From assembly GCF_009467825.1 (NCBI RefSeq), contig NZ_WIOK01000003.1:62001-126000 (forward strand): a stretch of DNA of 64,000 nt, in the 5' to 3' direction. Within the stretch, counting starts at the first letter, position 1, and the number at the start of each line of letters is the position of its first letter. The position numbers were made by a program, and so were the translations under genes. The notes below the pieces were generated by a model. The model saw only the letters and a list, made by a program, of their open reading frames with translations. It made no database searches and was not told where the DNA came from. This document shows, piece after piece, positions 1 through 9,024 of this stretch. Source of the DNA: Cyclobacterium xiamenense. GTDB lineage: Bacteria > Bacteroidota > Bacteroidia > Cytophagales > Cyclobacteriaceae.

Positions 1-1271
1 AGGGATTCCACCAGGGCAAATGTGGGAGAAGCGATATTTGGATCATCGGAAAAAATAACGATTACGTCCACCGACGCCCCCTCTTCGTTTCCCAGGCCCA
101 GACTCTCAAAAAATTCCCGGGTTTCCCGGGTACTCAGCTTTTGGCTATTGACGATCTCCAGGCCACTTCTTCTGGCCATTTCCGTAAACATGCCGGCAAG
201 TTGCTCGTCCCTACTGGCACCCGAATACGCCAAAGCGACGCGGTTGCCTTCAAACCTGCGGCAATAATCGATTACCTTTTGGCTGAGTGCTTGCACGGAT
301 GGGCGAAACAGATAGGAATACCTGAAATCCCGGATATTATCGTCGATGTTTGACAAGGGATTGATTTGAGGAATCTCGTAGATTTGGGCAAACGCGGCAA
401 CTTCCGCGGTCTCTTCCGGATAAATGGGCCCTAGAATCACATCAGCTTTTCGTAAAAAAGGGTCCCTAAGAATCTGTGATACTTTTTCGGCGCTTCGTTC
501 GGTGTCAAAGGTCTGGAAATTTACAGCCACTCCCCTGGCCTTTGCCTCTTCGAAGGCCATCATAATCCCCTGATACAGTTGCAAGACAAAATTATTTTTC
601 TGGAGACTGTTCACCCCGGAGCCTCCGTCGTAATTAAACGGCAATACCACCGCCACATCCAACACTTCATCCGGAGCTATTTTGTCGCCATTCCCCATCT
701 GGGTATAGGCAGCGTTTCTGATTTCCTGATAAATCTCTTGCTCACTACTGGAGAGGGAACGTTGGGATTCCAACTTTTCCTTCAACGCCATGACCAGCCC
801 CAGGTTTTCTGGATAGGCGGCGTATTGCAAGCTGAGTAAACTGGAGGAGCTGATCTTCAGGAATTCATAACTTGCCTCATGGGCCTCCCTTTTTAGGGAT
901 TCGTCACGAATGGCATCGACCTGCCGCAAGGCTTCCGAAGGAGCCGATAGCTGAAAATGGGTCAGCGCCAGCAGGTACCGGGCCTCATCGGCTCGCTCCC
1001 ATGCGCTGCGCTCGAGCAATTCTGCCAGAACGTTTTTTGCCAATTCGTACTGCCGGTTTTCATAGGCCGCCCGGGCAAAATGGTACCGCGCATATCCGGA
1101 AAGATTGCCGTACCGCTCTTCGTCCAGATACGGGCGGAGGAGCTCCATGGCTTCGTCATGCGTCCCCTGGTCAATCAGGCGTATGGCCCGCTGGTAATTG
1201 GTGGTATCCTCCTGAGCAATCAGGCTAGCCAACGGAAATAGGAGACAGGCAACGAACAGGAATAATTTCAT
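1..1271 (-). CDS. TPR plus periplasmic-binding-fold protein, 3' part outside window
   Basis: Open from ATG at 1271 (MKLFLFVACLLFPLASLIAQ) to the left edge with no stop, so about 423 residues are visible. Residues 1-20 are a Sec signal peptide. Residues 25-190 are helical, TPR-like repeats. From about residue 205 (LDVAVVLPFNYD) the protein becomes a type I periplasmic-binding fold of the branched-chain amino-acid receptor/LpoA kind, with the typical VILGPIYPEE segment. The combination of TPR and ligand-binding fold resembles penicillin-binding-protein activators rather than a true ABC receptor, and no permease is nearby. It lies downstream of guaA but is separated from it by a terminator. Ligand and role are unknown. 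Confidence 0.8.
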   Translation of the reverse strand, partial: MKLFLFVACLLFPLASLIAQEDTTNYQRAIRLIDQGTHDEAMELLRPYLDEERYGNLSGYARYHFARAAYENRQYELAKNVLAELLERSAWERADEARYLLALTHFQLSAPSEALRQVDAIRDESLKREAHEASYEFLKISSSSLLSLQYAAYPENLGLVMALKEKLESQRSLSSSEQEIYQEIRNAAYTQMGNGDKIAPDEVLDVAVVLPFNYDGGSGVNSLQKNNFVLQLYQGIMMAFEEAKARGVAVNFQTFDTERSAEKVSQILRDPFLRKADVILGPIYPEETAEVAAFAQIYEIPQINPLSNIDDNIRDFRYSYLFRPSVQALSQKVIDYCRRFEGNRVALAYSGASRDEQLAGMFTEMARRSGLEIVNSQKLSTRETREFFESLGLGNEEGASVDVIVIFSDDPNIASPTFALVES

Positions 1272-1381
1272 AGATGGGAATCGTTTAGTTACAGGAGGGT
1301 CAAACTTCATACCTGATTTTGCAAAAAAACCACTTGAATCACACACGCACGAATTTAACGGTTTTTGAGGCAATTTTTCAT

Positions 1382-1409
1382 AAAAAAACCTGATATCTTC
1401 ATCAGGTTT
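1382..1409 (-). terminator. intrinsic terminator of guaA
   Basis: Stem AACCTGAT/ATCAGGTT with a 6-nt loop (1387-1408), followed on the minus strand by a run of U (1382-1388). It starts 14 nt after the guaA stop codon. Confidence 0.8.
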
Positions 1410-1422
1410 GCATTCGGGCAAC

Positions 1423-2952
1423 TTATTCCCATTCGATGGTCGCAGGTGGCTTGGAACTGATATCGTAGACCACCCGGTTGACGCCTTTGACTTTATTGAT
1501 GATGTCGTTGGAAACTTTGCCAAGAAAATCGTACGGGAGATGAATCCAGTCGGCAGTCATGCCGTCAATAGAAGATACAGCCCGAAGGGCGATGACGCGT
1601 TCGTAGGTACGTTCGTCACCCATCACACCCACCGACTGTATGGGCAGCAGGATTGCTCCAGCCTGCCAAACCTGGTCGTACAGACCGGCATCTTTCAGTC
1701 CCTGGATGAAAATATGGTCTACTTCCTGCAGCGTTTGTACCTTTTCCGGGGTGACGTCCCCCAGGATTCGTATCCCGAGACCCGGCCCGGGAAAGGGGTG
1801 CCGGCCAATAATCGTTTCGGGAATGTCCAGTGCCCTTCCTACTTCCCGAACACCGTCCTTAAATAGTGTTTTGAGGGGTTCTACCACTTTCAGTTTCATA
1901 AAATCGGGCAACCCTCCCACGTTGTGGTGGGATTTGATGGTAGCCGAGGGGCCATTTACGGACACCGACTCGATCACATCCGGGTAGATGGTGCCTTGTC
2001 CCAACCATTTCACTTCCTGGATTTTATGCGCTTCTTCATCAAAAATTTCGATAAACGTTCGGCCGATGGCCTTGCGCTTTCCTTCGGGATCGGAGATGCC
2101 CCGAAGTGCCTCGTAAAATTGCTTCCGGGCATTGACTCCAATGACGTTCAGTCCCATGTCCTTGTAGGAGTCCAACACTTCCTCAAATTCATTTTTTCGC
2201 AATAGGCCGTTATCCACAAACACACAGGTGAGTTGCTCACCAATGGCCCGGTGGATCAGGGTAGCGGCTACCGAGGAGTCCACACCTCCCGAAAGCCCCA
2301 TCACCACACGATCGGATCCGATGGTCTTTTTCAATTCCGCTACGGTGATGTCGATAAATACGTCTGACGTCCAATCCTGGGAGCAGCCGCATATCTGGAC
2401 CACAAAGTTTCTGAGTAGGTTTTTCCCTTCCGTGGAGTGCGTCACTTCCGGGTGAAATTGGATACCGTAGGTTTCTTCGCCCTGCACCTTGTACGCCGCA
2501 ATTCTCACCGAAGGCGTACTGGCTATGATATCAAAACCCTCCGGCAATTCTTTAATCGTGTCTCCGTGCGACATCCAAACCTGGGATCCGTGCGTCATTT
2601 CTTTAAAAAGTGCCGCATGGGTGTCCAGGTGGGAGAGGTTTGCCCGGCCATATTCGCGTATTTCGGAAGGCGTCACGTTTCCCCCGTATTTTTGAGCCAT
2701 TAGCTGTGCCCCGTAGCACACCCCTAAGACGGGAATTTTCCCCCTAAAAATACTCAAGTCCAGATCCGGAGAACCCTGATCGCGGACAGAACAAGGACTA
2801 CCGGACAGGATGACGCCTTTGATATCGGAACTTAGCGGAGGAACGTTGTTGAACGGGTGAATCTCGCAATACACGTCCAATTCCCTCACGCGCCTGGCGA
2901 TAAGCTGGGTGTACTGTGAACCAAAATCTAGAATTAAAATCTGTTCTGCCAT
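1423..2952 (-). CDS. guaA: GMP synthase (glutamine-hydrolysing)
   Basis: Converts XMP to GMP using ATP and glutamine, in the cytosol. The N-terminal class I amidotransferase domain has the nucleophile motif [10 protein letters not shown] and the HPEVTH triad segment. The ATP-pyrophosphatase P-loop follows ([12 protein letters not shown]), and then the dimerisation domain ending in KPPATIEWE. Length 509 residues is normal. I chose ATG 2952 ([16 protein letters not shown]), which matches the family start; an upstream in-frame TTG would add only two residues. A -7-like box ends 3 nt before this ATG, so the mRNA may be leaderless. Confidence 0.97.
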   Translation of the reverse strand: MAEQILILDFGSQYTQLIARRVRELDVYCEIHPFNNVPPLSSDIKGVILSGSPCSVRDQGSPDLDLSIFRGKIPVLGVCYGAQLMAQKYGGNVTPSEIREYGRANLSHLDTHAALFKEMTHGSQVWMSHGDTIKELPEGFDIIASTPSVRIAAYKVQGEETYGIQFHPEVTHSTEGKNLLRNFVVQICGCSQDWTSDVFIDITVAELKKTIGSDRVVMGLSGGVDSSVAATLIHRAIGEQLTCVFVDNGLLRKNEFEEVLDSYKDMGLNVIGVNARKQFYEALRGISDPEGKRKAIGRTFIEIFDEEAHKIQEVKWLGQGTIYPDVIESVSVNGPSATIKSHHNVGGLPDFMKLKVVEPLKTLFKDGVREVGRALDIPETIIGRHPFPGPGLGIRILGDVTPEKVQTLQEVDHIFIQGLKDAGLYDQVWQAGAILLPIQSVGVMGDERTYERVIALRAVSSIDGMTADWIHLPYDFLGKVSNDIINKVKGVNRVVYDISSKPPATIEWE

Positions 2953-2955
2953 GCG

Positions 2956-2979
2956 CAAAGGTAATCAGCCCCTGCCAAA
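2956..2979 (-). promoter_or_regulatory. candidate guaA promoter
   Basis: The minus strand reads TACCTTTG (2963-2956), a full match to the Bacteroidota -7 consensus TAnnTTTG, with TTTG (2979-2976) 12 nt upstream. The usual TTTG spacing is nearer 19 nt, so only the -7 box is convincing. Confidence 0.45.
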
Positions 2980-3030
2980 TCCCGAAACAAAATACGGGAT
3001 TTTCACCAGTTACCGAGCCTAACCAAAAAC

Positions 3031-4029
3031 TCAGGTGTCTTCGGCATCCGGCGATTCTCCTGTAAACAGCGTTTGCAAGGCACTGGCATCCAATCCTTTT
3101 TCCTGCAGGTATCGCGCAAACACATCGTTAAACCCGTGGGTCATCAATACCCTTTCCGCGCCGGTTGCCTCGATGGCCTGATTCAATCCAGGCCAGTCGG
3201 CATGGTCGGAAAGCACAAAACCCGCATCCACCGCCCGGCGCCTACGCGCTCCGCGAATGTTCATCCAGCCCGAGCAAATGGCCGTACGATACGGAGTAAA
3301 CTGCTTCATCCAGGGACTACCCGCCGCAGATGGCGGGGCTAAAATCAAGGCCTGCGCACGGACTGTCTTGGGCACCTCCGCTGTGAATTTCTCCGCAGGT
3401 GGCAGGGCAATCCCATCTGCCGCTAGTGCCTGGTTGGTATTCCAGATGGCCCCGTGAACAAATACAGGACCCAAACTGGAGTCCAGATTCCGGAGTACCC
3501 GTTGGGCCTTTCCCAGCGAATAGGCAAAAACCACGGAACATCGGTTTTCCTTTCGGTTATTCGCCCACCACCGGTTTAGGTCCCGGAAAATCGTTTCCTG
3601 AGGTTCCCACCGGTATACCGGTAAGCCGAAAGTGCATTCTGAAACAAAGGTATGGCAGGCAACCGGCTCGAACGCCGTACTCAACCCGTCCGCCTCGGTT
3701 TTGTAATCGCCGCTGATGACGGTAACTTCTCCCCGGTACTCCAGCCGGACCTGGGCCGATCCGGGGATGTGGCCTGCCGGATGCAGGGAAAGTCGGACCC
3801 CGTTGATAGACACGGTTTTCCCATAAGGAAGGGTATCCAGTTCGATCTGGCTGCCCAGGCGGTGTTTGAGTACCTCCCGGGATTGGTCCTGCGCCAGGTA
3901 GCGGGCCATTCCCCAGCGGGCATGGTCCGCATGGGCATGGGTAATCACCGCATTTCTTACGGGTTTCCAGGGATCGATGTACAGGTCGGCCTGGGGGCAA
4001 TAAATACCCTTGTCGTCAAGCGTTATCAA
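3031..4029 (-). CDS. ligase-associated DNA exonuclease (metallo-beta-lactamase/beta-CASP)
   Basis: Metallo-beta-lactamase fold nuclease with the HxHxDH metal motif (THAHADHARWG), a second metal segment (HPAGHIPGSAQ), SGDYK, and a C-terminal TLFTGE. This pattern fits the putative exonuclease that in many bacteria sits beside an ATP-dependent DNA ligase and a large helicase. Neither partner is adjacent here. No ATG is available: I prefer TTG 4029 (MITLDDKGIYCPQ), which matches homolog starts, over TTG 4053. The start overlaps the end of the upstream HIT gene by 14 nt, so translation is probably coupled. DNA-repair role is inferred from the family. Confidence 0.85.
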   Translation of the reverse strand: MITLDDKGIYCPQADLYIDPWKPVRNAVITHAHADHARWGMARYLAQDQSREVLKHRLGSQIELDTLPYGKTVSINGVRLSLHPAGHIPGSAQVRLEYRGEVTVISGDYKTEADGLSTAFEPVACHTFVSECTFGLPVYRWEPQETIFRDLNRWWANNRKENRCSVVFAYSLGKAQRVLRNLDSSLGPVFVHGAIWNTNQALAADGIALPPAEKFTAEVPKTVRAQALILAPPSAAGSPWMKQFTPYRTAICSGWMNIRGARRRRAVDAGFVLSDHADWPGLNQAIEATGAERVLMTHGFNDVFARYLQEKGLDASALQTLFTGESPDAEDT

Positions 4030-4417
4030 CTGCTGATTTGATCTTTTTGGCAATTTCTGCCAATTCTTCCGTGGAAAGTTTCAGCTTTGGGCGGCTGAAG
4101 TTAATGTCGTCCATGGAATTTAATGGTACCAGGTGAATGTGCACATGGGGAACTTCCAGACCAATGACGGCGACACCGATACGGGTGCAGGAAATAACAC
4201 GTTCCTGGGCCTTGGCTACTTTTTTTGCAAAGAGGTGGAGACTGGTATACAAGGAATCGTCCAAATCGTAAATGTAATCCACTTCTTTTTTCGGAACGAC
4301 CAATACGTGGCCGGCTACCAATGGCATGATGTCCAGAAAGGCAATGTGCTGCTCGTCTTCGGCGACGATGTGTCCGGGGATTTCCCGGTTGATTATTTTC
4401 GAAAATACGGAAGGCAT
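4016..4417 (-). CDS. HIT family nucleotide hydrolase
   Basis: 133-residue histidine-triad protein with the HVHIHLVPL active-site motif near the C-terminus and the FLDIMPLVAGHVLVVPKKE segment typical of the Hint/HIT branch. It is expected to cleave nucleoside phosphoramidates or dinucleotides in the cytosol. The reading frame is open further upstream, but ATG 4417 (MPSVFSKIINREIPG) matches the family start, and the upstream extension would run through the greA terminator. It follows greA, a common gene order in Bacteroidota. Confidence 0.92.
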   Translation of the reverse strand: MPSVFSKIINREIPGHIVAEDEQHIAFLDIMPLVAGHVLVVPKKEVDYIYDLDDSLYTSLHLFAKKVAKAQERVISCTRIGVAVIGLEVPHVHIHLVPLNSMDDINFSRPKLKLSTEELAEIAKKIKSAVDNA

Positions 4418-4441
4418 ACTGCAGGCAATTAAATCGTTGAT

Positions 4442-4476
4442 AAAAACAAAAAATCCCGATGCTACGCAATCGGGAT
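4442..4476 (-). terminator. terminator between greA and the HIT gene
   Basis: Stem ATCCCGAT/ATCGGGAT (4453-4460 and 4469-4476) with an 8-nt loop, followed on the minus strand by a U-rich tract. It starts 6 nt after the greA stop, so the HIT gene is probably expressed by read-through or its own promoter. Confidence 0.75.
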
Positions 4477-4481
4477 GAAAG

Positions 4482-4955
4482 TTAATAACTGATGTCGAGA
4501 ATCTCAAATTCGAGCTTTCCTGCGGGGGCCTGTATCTCTGCGACTTCCCCCACCTTTTTGCCCATTAGGCCTTTTCCGAAAGGAGAGGCCAGTGAGATTT
4601 TATTGGCTTTCAGATCGGCTTCCTCTTCCGAAACCAACGTGTAGGTCACGGTCATGCCGTTTTTCACGTTTTTGATTTTGACGGTACACAGAATTCCTAC
4701 CTTGGAAGTATCCAATTTGGAATTGTCCAAAACCCGTGCATTGCCCAGCACATTCTCAAGCTTGGCAATTTTTAATTCCAAATGACCCTGGGCATCTTTG
4801 GCGGCATCGTATTCCGCATTCTCACTTAAGTCTCCCTTGTCTCTGGCCTCGGCAATCTGTCTGGCAATGTCCGATCTGCCTTTCGTCTTTAACTGATGAA
4901 GCTCGTCCTTGAGCTTCTTCAATCCTTCTTCCGTGTAATATTGTATGTTTCCCAT
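4482..4955 (-). CDS. greA: transcription elongation factor GreA
   Basis: 157 residues. An N-terminal antiparallel coiled coil (residues about 8-75, with the acidic tip DKGDLSENAEYDAA) enters the RNA polymerase secondary channel to trigger cleavage of backtracked RNA. The C-terminal FKBP-like domain carries SLASPFGKGLMGKKVGE. The start at MGNIQYYTEEGLKKL fits. It lies between two hairpins and looks like its own transcription unit. Confidence 0.96.
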   Translation of the reverse strand: MGNIQYYTEEGLKKLKDELHQLKTKGRSDIARQIAEARDKGDLSENAEYDAAKDAQGHLELKIAKLENVLGNARVLDNSKLDTSKVGILCTVKIKNVKNGMTVTYTLVSEEEADLKANKISLASPFGKGLMGKKVGEVAEIQAPAGKLEFEILDISY

Positions 4956-4981
4956 AACAACTAATTAATAGCCTGATAATA

Positions 4982-5013
4982 AATAAAATAACGGTCTCAA
5001 CATTGAGACCGTT
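4982..5013 (-). terminator. terminator after the 2-hydroxyacid dehydrogenase
   Basis: Perfect 11-bp stem AACGGTCTCAA/TTGAGACCGTT with a 2-nt apex (4990-5013). On the minus strand it is followed by an A/T-interrupted U tract. It separates the rsmA-mgtE-dehydrogenase operon from greA. Confidence 0.65.
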
Positions 5014-5096
5014 TCCATATGCTTCCTGTATTTCGTATTAACAAAGATAAAATAAGAATTCTTATTTTACAATTTAAGGGGCTAATTATTGGGTGC

Positions 5097-6029
5097 TCAG
5101 CCCTTCCATTTACCCGCGATCTTAGCCACCAAAACCTGATTGATTTTCCGGTAAGACTCCTGAGTCCAGCCCGCTACATGCGGTGAAAAAAGTACATTGG
5201 TTCGCTTCGTGAGGGCGTCAAACGAGAGACGTTCGGCCGCCGTCAACGCATGGAGCTTTTCCTTTTCCAAGACGTCTAGCACGGCTCCTTTTAACTGTCC
5301 GTTCTCCAAGGCCTCGTTCAGGGTATCGAGTCGGATTACCTCTCCCCGGGCCGTATTGATCAGGTAAAAGGGCTTTCGGAATCCCGCCACGACTTCCGGG
5401 CTAAAAAAATACCGGGTATCGGGCGTGAGTGGCACGTGGATACTTAGTACATCGGCCTTCTCCTGCAGGGTGTCAAAGCTGCATTCCGTAACCCACGGAT
5501 CACCAAAACCGGTCTTAAACTTATCATAGGCAAGTATTTCCACGTCAAAACCCCGAAGACGTTGGGCAAAAGCCGATCCCATATTGCCGTATCCAAAAAT
5601 GCCCACAGTCTTGCCGCACAATTCTTCCCCCCGATTGCCTTCCCGATCCCAAATGCCCCGTCGCACCTGCTGATCGGATTGCTGGTACTGATTAAACAAC
5701 GCCAGCAGCATCCCGAGGGCATGTTCGGCCACCGCATCCCGGTTGCCTTCTGCCGCATGATGCAGGGCGATACCATTTGCTTCCAGGTACGCCAGATCAA
5801 TGTTGTCCAGGCCGGCACCCGCCCTTGCCACAAATTGGAGCAAGGGCGCTGCGCGTAGCAACTCCTCGTCGATGGGGGTTTTGGACCGAATAACCAGACC
5901 TTCATACCCAGCTATAACGGCCAGGATTTCTTCCCGGTCTATCTCCGGCCGGTAGTCCACCCGATGCCCATTCTCCTCCAGCAAAGGCACGATACTCTCG
6001 TGCATTTGGTCGATGATAAGTATTCTCAT
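5097..6029 (-). CDS. D-2-hydroxyacid dehydrogenase (phosphoglycerate dehydrogenase-like)
   Basis: 310-residue NAD(P)-dependent dehydrogenase with the Rossmann motif GIFGYGNMGSAFAQR and the catalytic Arg, Glu and His in NTARGEVI, LDVLEKE and SPHVAGWT. It resembles the catalytic core of SerA but lacks the C-terminal ACT domain, so 3-phosphoglycerate oxidation (serine synthesis) is only one possibility. A hydroxypyruvate/glyoxylate reductase is another. It starts 7 nt after mgtE ends and is the last gene of the operon rsmA-mgtE-this gene. Confidence 0.88.
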   Translation of the reverse strand: MRILIIDQMHESIVPLLEENGHRVDYRPEIDREEILAVIAGYEGLVIRSKTPIDEELLRAAPLLQFVARAGAGLDNIDLAYLEANGIALHHAAEGNRDAVAEHALGMLLALFNQYQQSDQQVRRGIWDREGNRGEELCGKTVGIFGYGNMGSAFAQRLRGFDVEILAYDKFKTGFGDPWVTECSFDTLQEKADVLSIHVPLTPDTRYFFSPEVVAGFRKPFYLINTARGEVIRLDTLNEALENGQLKGAVLDVLEKEKLHALTAAERLSFDALTKRTNVLFSPHVAGWTQESYRKINQVLVAKIAGKWKG

Positions 6030-6036
6030 GCGTCAA

Positions 6037-7404
6037 TTATAGGTTCAAAAGTAAAGTGGCCACCGCAAAATATACGCCAAGGCCAAGCAGATCGTTGGCG
6101 GTGGTAATAAAGGGGCCCGACGCCATGGCCGGATTGATGCCCATCTTATCCAATACGATCGGGGTAAGCGTACCCATAAACGAAGCAAGCAGGACCACGC
6201 TGAATAGCGCAATGGCCACCACCAGACCAAATTTGGTTTCTTGACCGTATAGAAAAACTACCGTTAGCAAAACAAAACCTGCCAAAACCAAACCATTGAA
6301 CACCGCCACCAAAAGTACCTTGAAAAAACGTTTGGTTAGACTGTCCTCAAAAACAGACTTGTTTGCCAGGCTCTGCACCACCAGGGTAGACGACTGAATC
6401 CCCACGTTTCCCCCAGTGGCCGTGATCAGCGGAATAAAAAAGGCCAGTGCGGTAACTGCACTTAAGCCTTCTTCAAAAAAACCAATGAACCCAGCCCCAA
6501 TGAGCCCCCCCACCATGCCGATAAACAGCCAGGGGAGCCGGGCCCGGGATAGTCGGTAGACCGAGTCGGATTCTTCCACGTCGTCGGAAAAACCAGTCAT
6601 TGCCTGAATGTCTTCCTCGGCCTGCTCCCGGATCAAGTCCAGAATATCGTCGACCGTAATCCGCCCCACCAGCTTGTTTTTTACATTCACTACCGGTACG
6701 GCCTCCAGGTCGTATTTCCGCATGATCTCTGCCACCTCTTCCCCTTCCATGTAGGTAGGAACGGAGATGATGTTGTCTTCGTAAAGATCGGCTACTTTGG
6801 TATCGGATCCCGCCAAAATCAGCTTTTTTAAAGCCACTCTTCCCAACAGCTTTTCTTTATTATCAACAACATAAATCGAAAAAATCTTTTCCACATTCTC
6901 TGCCTGTCTGCGGATTTCTTCGATGGTCTGTACCACGGTCCAGTTGAGGTTGGCCTTGATGATTTCCTTGGCCATCAATCCACCGGCACTGTCCTCATCG
7001 TAGCGGAGAAGTTCGATGATATACAACGATTTTTCCTTTTGCTCCAGGTGGCTGATGACAGCCTCCCGGTCGTTTACCACCAATTGATTCAACACGTCCA
7101 CCGCATCGTCCGAGTCCATGTGATCAATCAGGGTGGCCAACTCCTCGGCCGGCATGGCGGTAATCACCTTGTACTGGGAATCTTCGTCCAGTTCGATCAG
7201 TATATCTGCCGAAAAATCCGGGTCCAATGCCCGTAGCACAAAGAGCGCCTCCTCCATGTCCAATTCGTCCAGCAGGGAGGCAATATCCGCCTTCTTGGCG
7301 TCCTGCATGGATTCCTGGATAAACGGAATATGCGCTTCTTCGATACTTTCCCGAAGCAGCTCCAAGTATTCCTTGGAGAGTTCAAATGACTTTATAGCTT
7401 CCAA
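6037..7404 (-). CDS. mgtE: magnesium transporter MgtE
   Basis: 455 residues with the full MgtE layout: an N-terminal superhelical acidic domain (about 5-130), paired CBS domains (about 135-255), then five hydrophobic segments from about residue 288, including the pore-signature region FIPLITATGGNVGIQSSTL. It is an inner-membrane Mg2+ channel gated by cytosolic Mg2+ bound to the N and CBS domains. The only suitable start is TTG 7404 (MEAIKSFELSKEYLE). It overlaps the 3' end of rsmA by 13 nt, which implies translational coupling. Confidence 0.95.
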   Translation of the reverse strand: MEAIKSFELSKEYLELLRESIEEAHIPFIQESMQDAKKADIASLLDELDMEEALFVLRALDPDFSADILIELDEDSQYKVITAMPAEELATLIDHMDSDDAVDVLNQLVVNDREAVISHLEQKEKSLYIIELLRYDEDSAGGLMAKEIIKANLNWTVVQTIEEIRRQAENVEKIFSIYVVDNKEKLLGRVALKKLILAGSDTKVADLYEDNIISVPTYMEGEEVAEIMRKYDLEAVPVVNVKNKLVGRITVDDILDLIREQAEEDIQAMTGFSDDVEESDSVYRLSRARLPWLFIGMVGGLIGAGFIGFFEEGLSAVTALAFFIPLITATGGNVGIQSSTLVVQSLANKSVFEDSLTKRFFKVLLVAVFNGLVLAGFVLLTVVFLYGQETKFGLVVAIALFSVVLLASFMGTLTPIVLDKMGINPAMASGPFITTANDLLGLGVYFAVATLLLNL

Positions 7405-8174
7405 GATGATTCCAGTTTTTGCGTTAAATAAACAAAATCGTCCACACCCAACTGTTCCGCCCGTAAATCCAATAGTTCCATGGATCTAAATTCCTCGGAG
7501 AGGCCCATGGGCTTCAAGGCATTGCGCAGGGTTTTTCTTCGGGTGTGAAATGCCTGTTTTACCAACCTGAAAAATAGCTTTTCGTTACAGGGAAGCTCCT
7601 GTACCGAATTCCGTTTCAGGCGGATGACAGCACTGGTTACTTTGGGCGGCGGATCAAAAACATCCGGAGGTACTGTAAACAAATACTCTGCCACATAAAA
7701 TGCCTGGAGCAAAACACTCAAAATACCATACGTCTTGCTGCCCTTTGGAGAAGTAATTCGTTCGGCTACCTCTTTTTGTAGCATCCCCACCACTTCCATT
7801 ACCTGATGTCGCTCTTCGAGCACCTTAAAGAATATCTGACTGGAAATATTGTAGGGAAAATTTCCAATGATGGCATAGGGCGCCTCGTACAAGCTCCGGT
7901 ATTGGCTGGCCAAAAAGTCCCCTTCCAAAATGGTAAGCGCCCGTCCCGCATATTTTTCCCGCAGGTAGCTGACGGATTCGGAGTCAATCTCGATTAAGGT
8001 CAATTCCCAGGGCTTTTCGAGCAAGTAATCGGTCAAAACGCCCATACCTGGACCGATTTCCAACAGCTTACGGGTATCCCCAAATCCGGTAAGCGAAGAC
8101 GCTATTCGCTCCGCCACCTGCAGATCGCAGAGGAAGTGTTGTCCCAGGTGCTTTTTGGCTCTTACTTTGCTCAT
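7392..8174 (-). CDS. rsmA: 16S rRNA dimethyladenosine transferase RsmA
   Basis: SAM-dependent enzyme that dimethylates two adjacent adenines near the 3' end of 16S rRNA during small-subunit assembly. Motifs seen: KKHLGQHFL at the N-terminus, the SAM site LLEIGPGMGVLTDYLL, and the catalytic loop GNFPYNISS (family N-L/F-PY). 260 residues from ATG 8174 (MSKVRAKKHLGQHF). The reading frame is open 22 codons further upstream, but that segment does not look like RsmA. First gene of the rsmA-mgtE-dehydrogenase operon. Confidence 0.95.
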   Translation of the reverse strand: MSKVRAKKHLGQHFLCDLQVAERIASSLTGFGDTRKLLEIGPGMGVLTDYLLEKPWELTLIEIDSESVSYLREKYAGRALTILEGDFLASQYRSLYEAPYAIIGNFPYNISSQIFFKVLEERHQVMEVVGMLQKEVAERITSPKGSKTYGILSVLLQAFYVAEYLFTVPPDVFDPPPKVTSAVIRLKRNSVQELPCNEKLFFRLVKQAFHTRRKTLRNALKPMGLSEEFRSMELLDLRAEQLGVDDFVYLTQKLESSWKL

Positions 8175-8319
8175 ATAGACGGTAGTTTGCAGGCATTGGC
8201 GTCCGCAAAAGTAAAACAATAATCTGTAACGACCATGCAACGGTCAAATCTGTGTGGATTGATCCAGGGTTGGTTAAAAAAAAGATTCAAGTCCGGAATT
8301 CGGCCGCATGCGGAACCTC

Positions 8320-8856
8320 TTAGGGAAATTGTCTGATTGGTTTTTTAACGGAATCCCAATCTTTCTTATAGGCAATATCGAAAAAATAGCTTCGCAACCG
8401 AATATCTTTTGGTAATTCCCGGTACTGCTGCCGCACCCAATCAATGGCATGATGACTGAGCAATTCCAGGCTCACAGGCACGATCCCGTCGTTTACCATG
8501 TCGAGATGCGTTGCCACACCCTTAGAAAGGTCAATGATGCGCGTAGAGGACTTGGGCAGCCGGTCGTTGATCCGAACGATGGCCTGGTAGCCGTTCTTTT
8601 TATTCGTCACTTTTACCAGGGTACCAAAGGGAAGGTGCTTGTGGGCGGCGGTAAACTGCCACATATCGTAGATCTCTCCGTTTGCCGTCATCCGGTTGTG
8701 AAACCTTTCGGCGTAGAAACTGGCAATCCCTTCCTGGATTACCAACAGGGAGTCAGGGGCAGTAAAAGGAGACTGAGCCCTGGACGCCACAGGCGGCCCA
8801 AAGGCAGCCAACAAGGCTGCCACCAACACTATTCTTACACCATCCATCACATTCAT
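8320..8856 (-). CDS. RlpA-like double-psi beta-barrel protein, exported
   Basis: 178 residues from ATG 8856. The signal peptide ends near ARAQ-like SRAQ (about residue 28). The core matches the RlpA/expansin-like domain: GIASFYAERFHNRMTANGE, LPFGTLVKVTN, RINDRLP, IIDLSKG. RlpA homologs cut denuded peptidoglycan strands or sit at the septum; there is no SPOR domain here, and the C-terminal tail (about 45 residues) is unassigned. GTG 8874 is an alternative start. Monocistronic, divergent from sbcD. Confidence 0.8.
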   Translation of the reverse strand: MNVMDGVRIVLVAALLAAFGPPVASRAQSPFTAPDSLLVIQEGIASFYAERFHNRMTANGEIYDMWQFTAAHKHLPFGTLVKVTNKKNGYQAIVRINDRLPKSSTRIIDLSKGVATHLDMVNDGIVPVSLELLSHHAIDWVRQQYRELPKDIRLRSYFFDIAYKKDWDSVKKPIRQFP

Positions 8857-8956
8857 TCCAGATAATACAAACACTACGCCATTCTATTTCCAACCAAATA
8901 AATGGATTTTTCCCAAATAAACCTGTTCCAACTGGGGTAAATTTTAACGAATAGCC

Positions 8957-8987
8957 TTTGCCCTGCTCGGAGTTTGAAGTAAATTTA
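8957..8987 (+). promoter_or_regulatory. candidate sbcDC promoter
   Basis: TTTG (8957-8960), a 19-nt spacer, then TAAATTTA (8980-8987), one mismatch from TAnnTTTG. The spacing is right for a Bacteroidota housekeeping promoter, and it gives a leader of about 30 nt before sbcD. Confidence 0.45.
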
Positions 8988-9024
8988 ACCGTAAATTAAA
9001 CTTTTAGCACTTGGTATTTCGCTC

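Noticed and set aside
8304-8313. CCGCATGCGG palindrome after the RlpA-like gene
   Set aside because: Short, and separated from the nearby T run, so the evidence is too weak for a terminator call.
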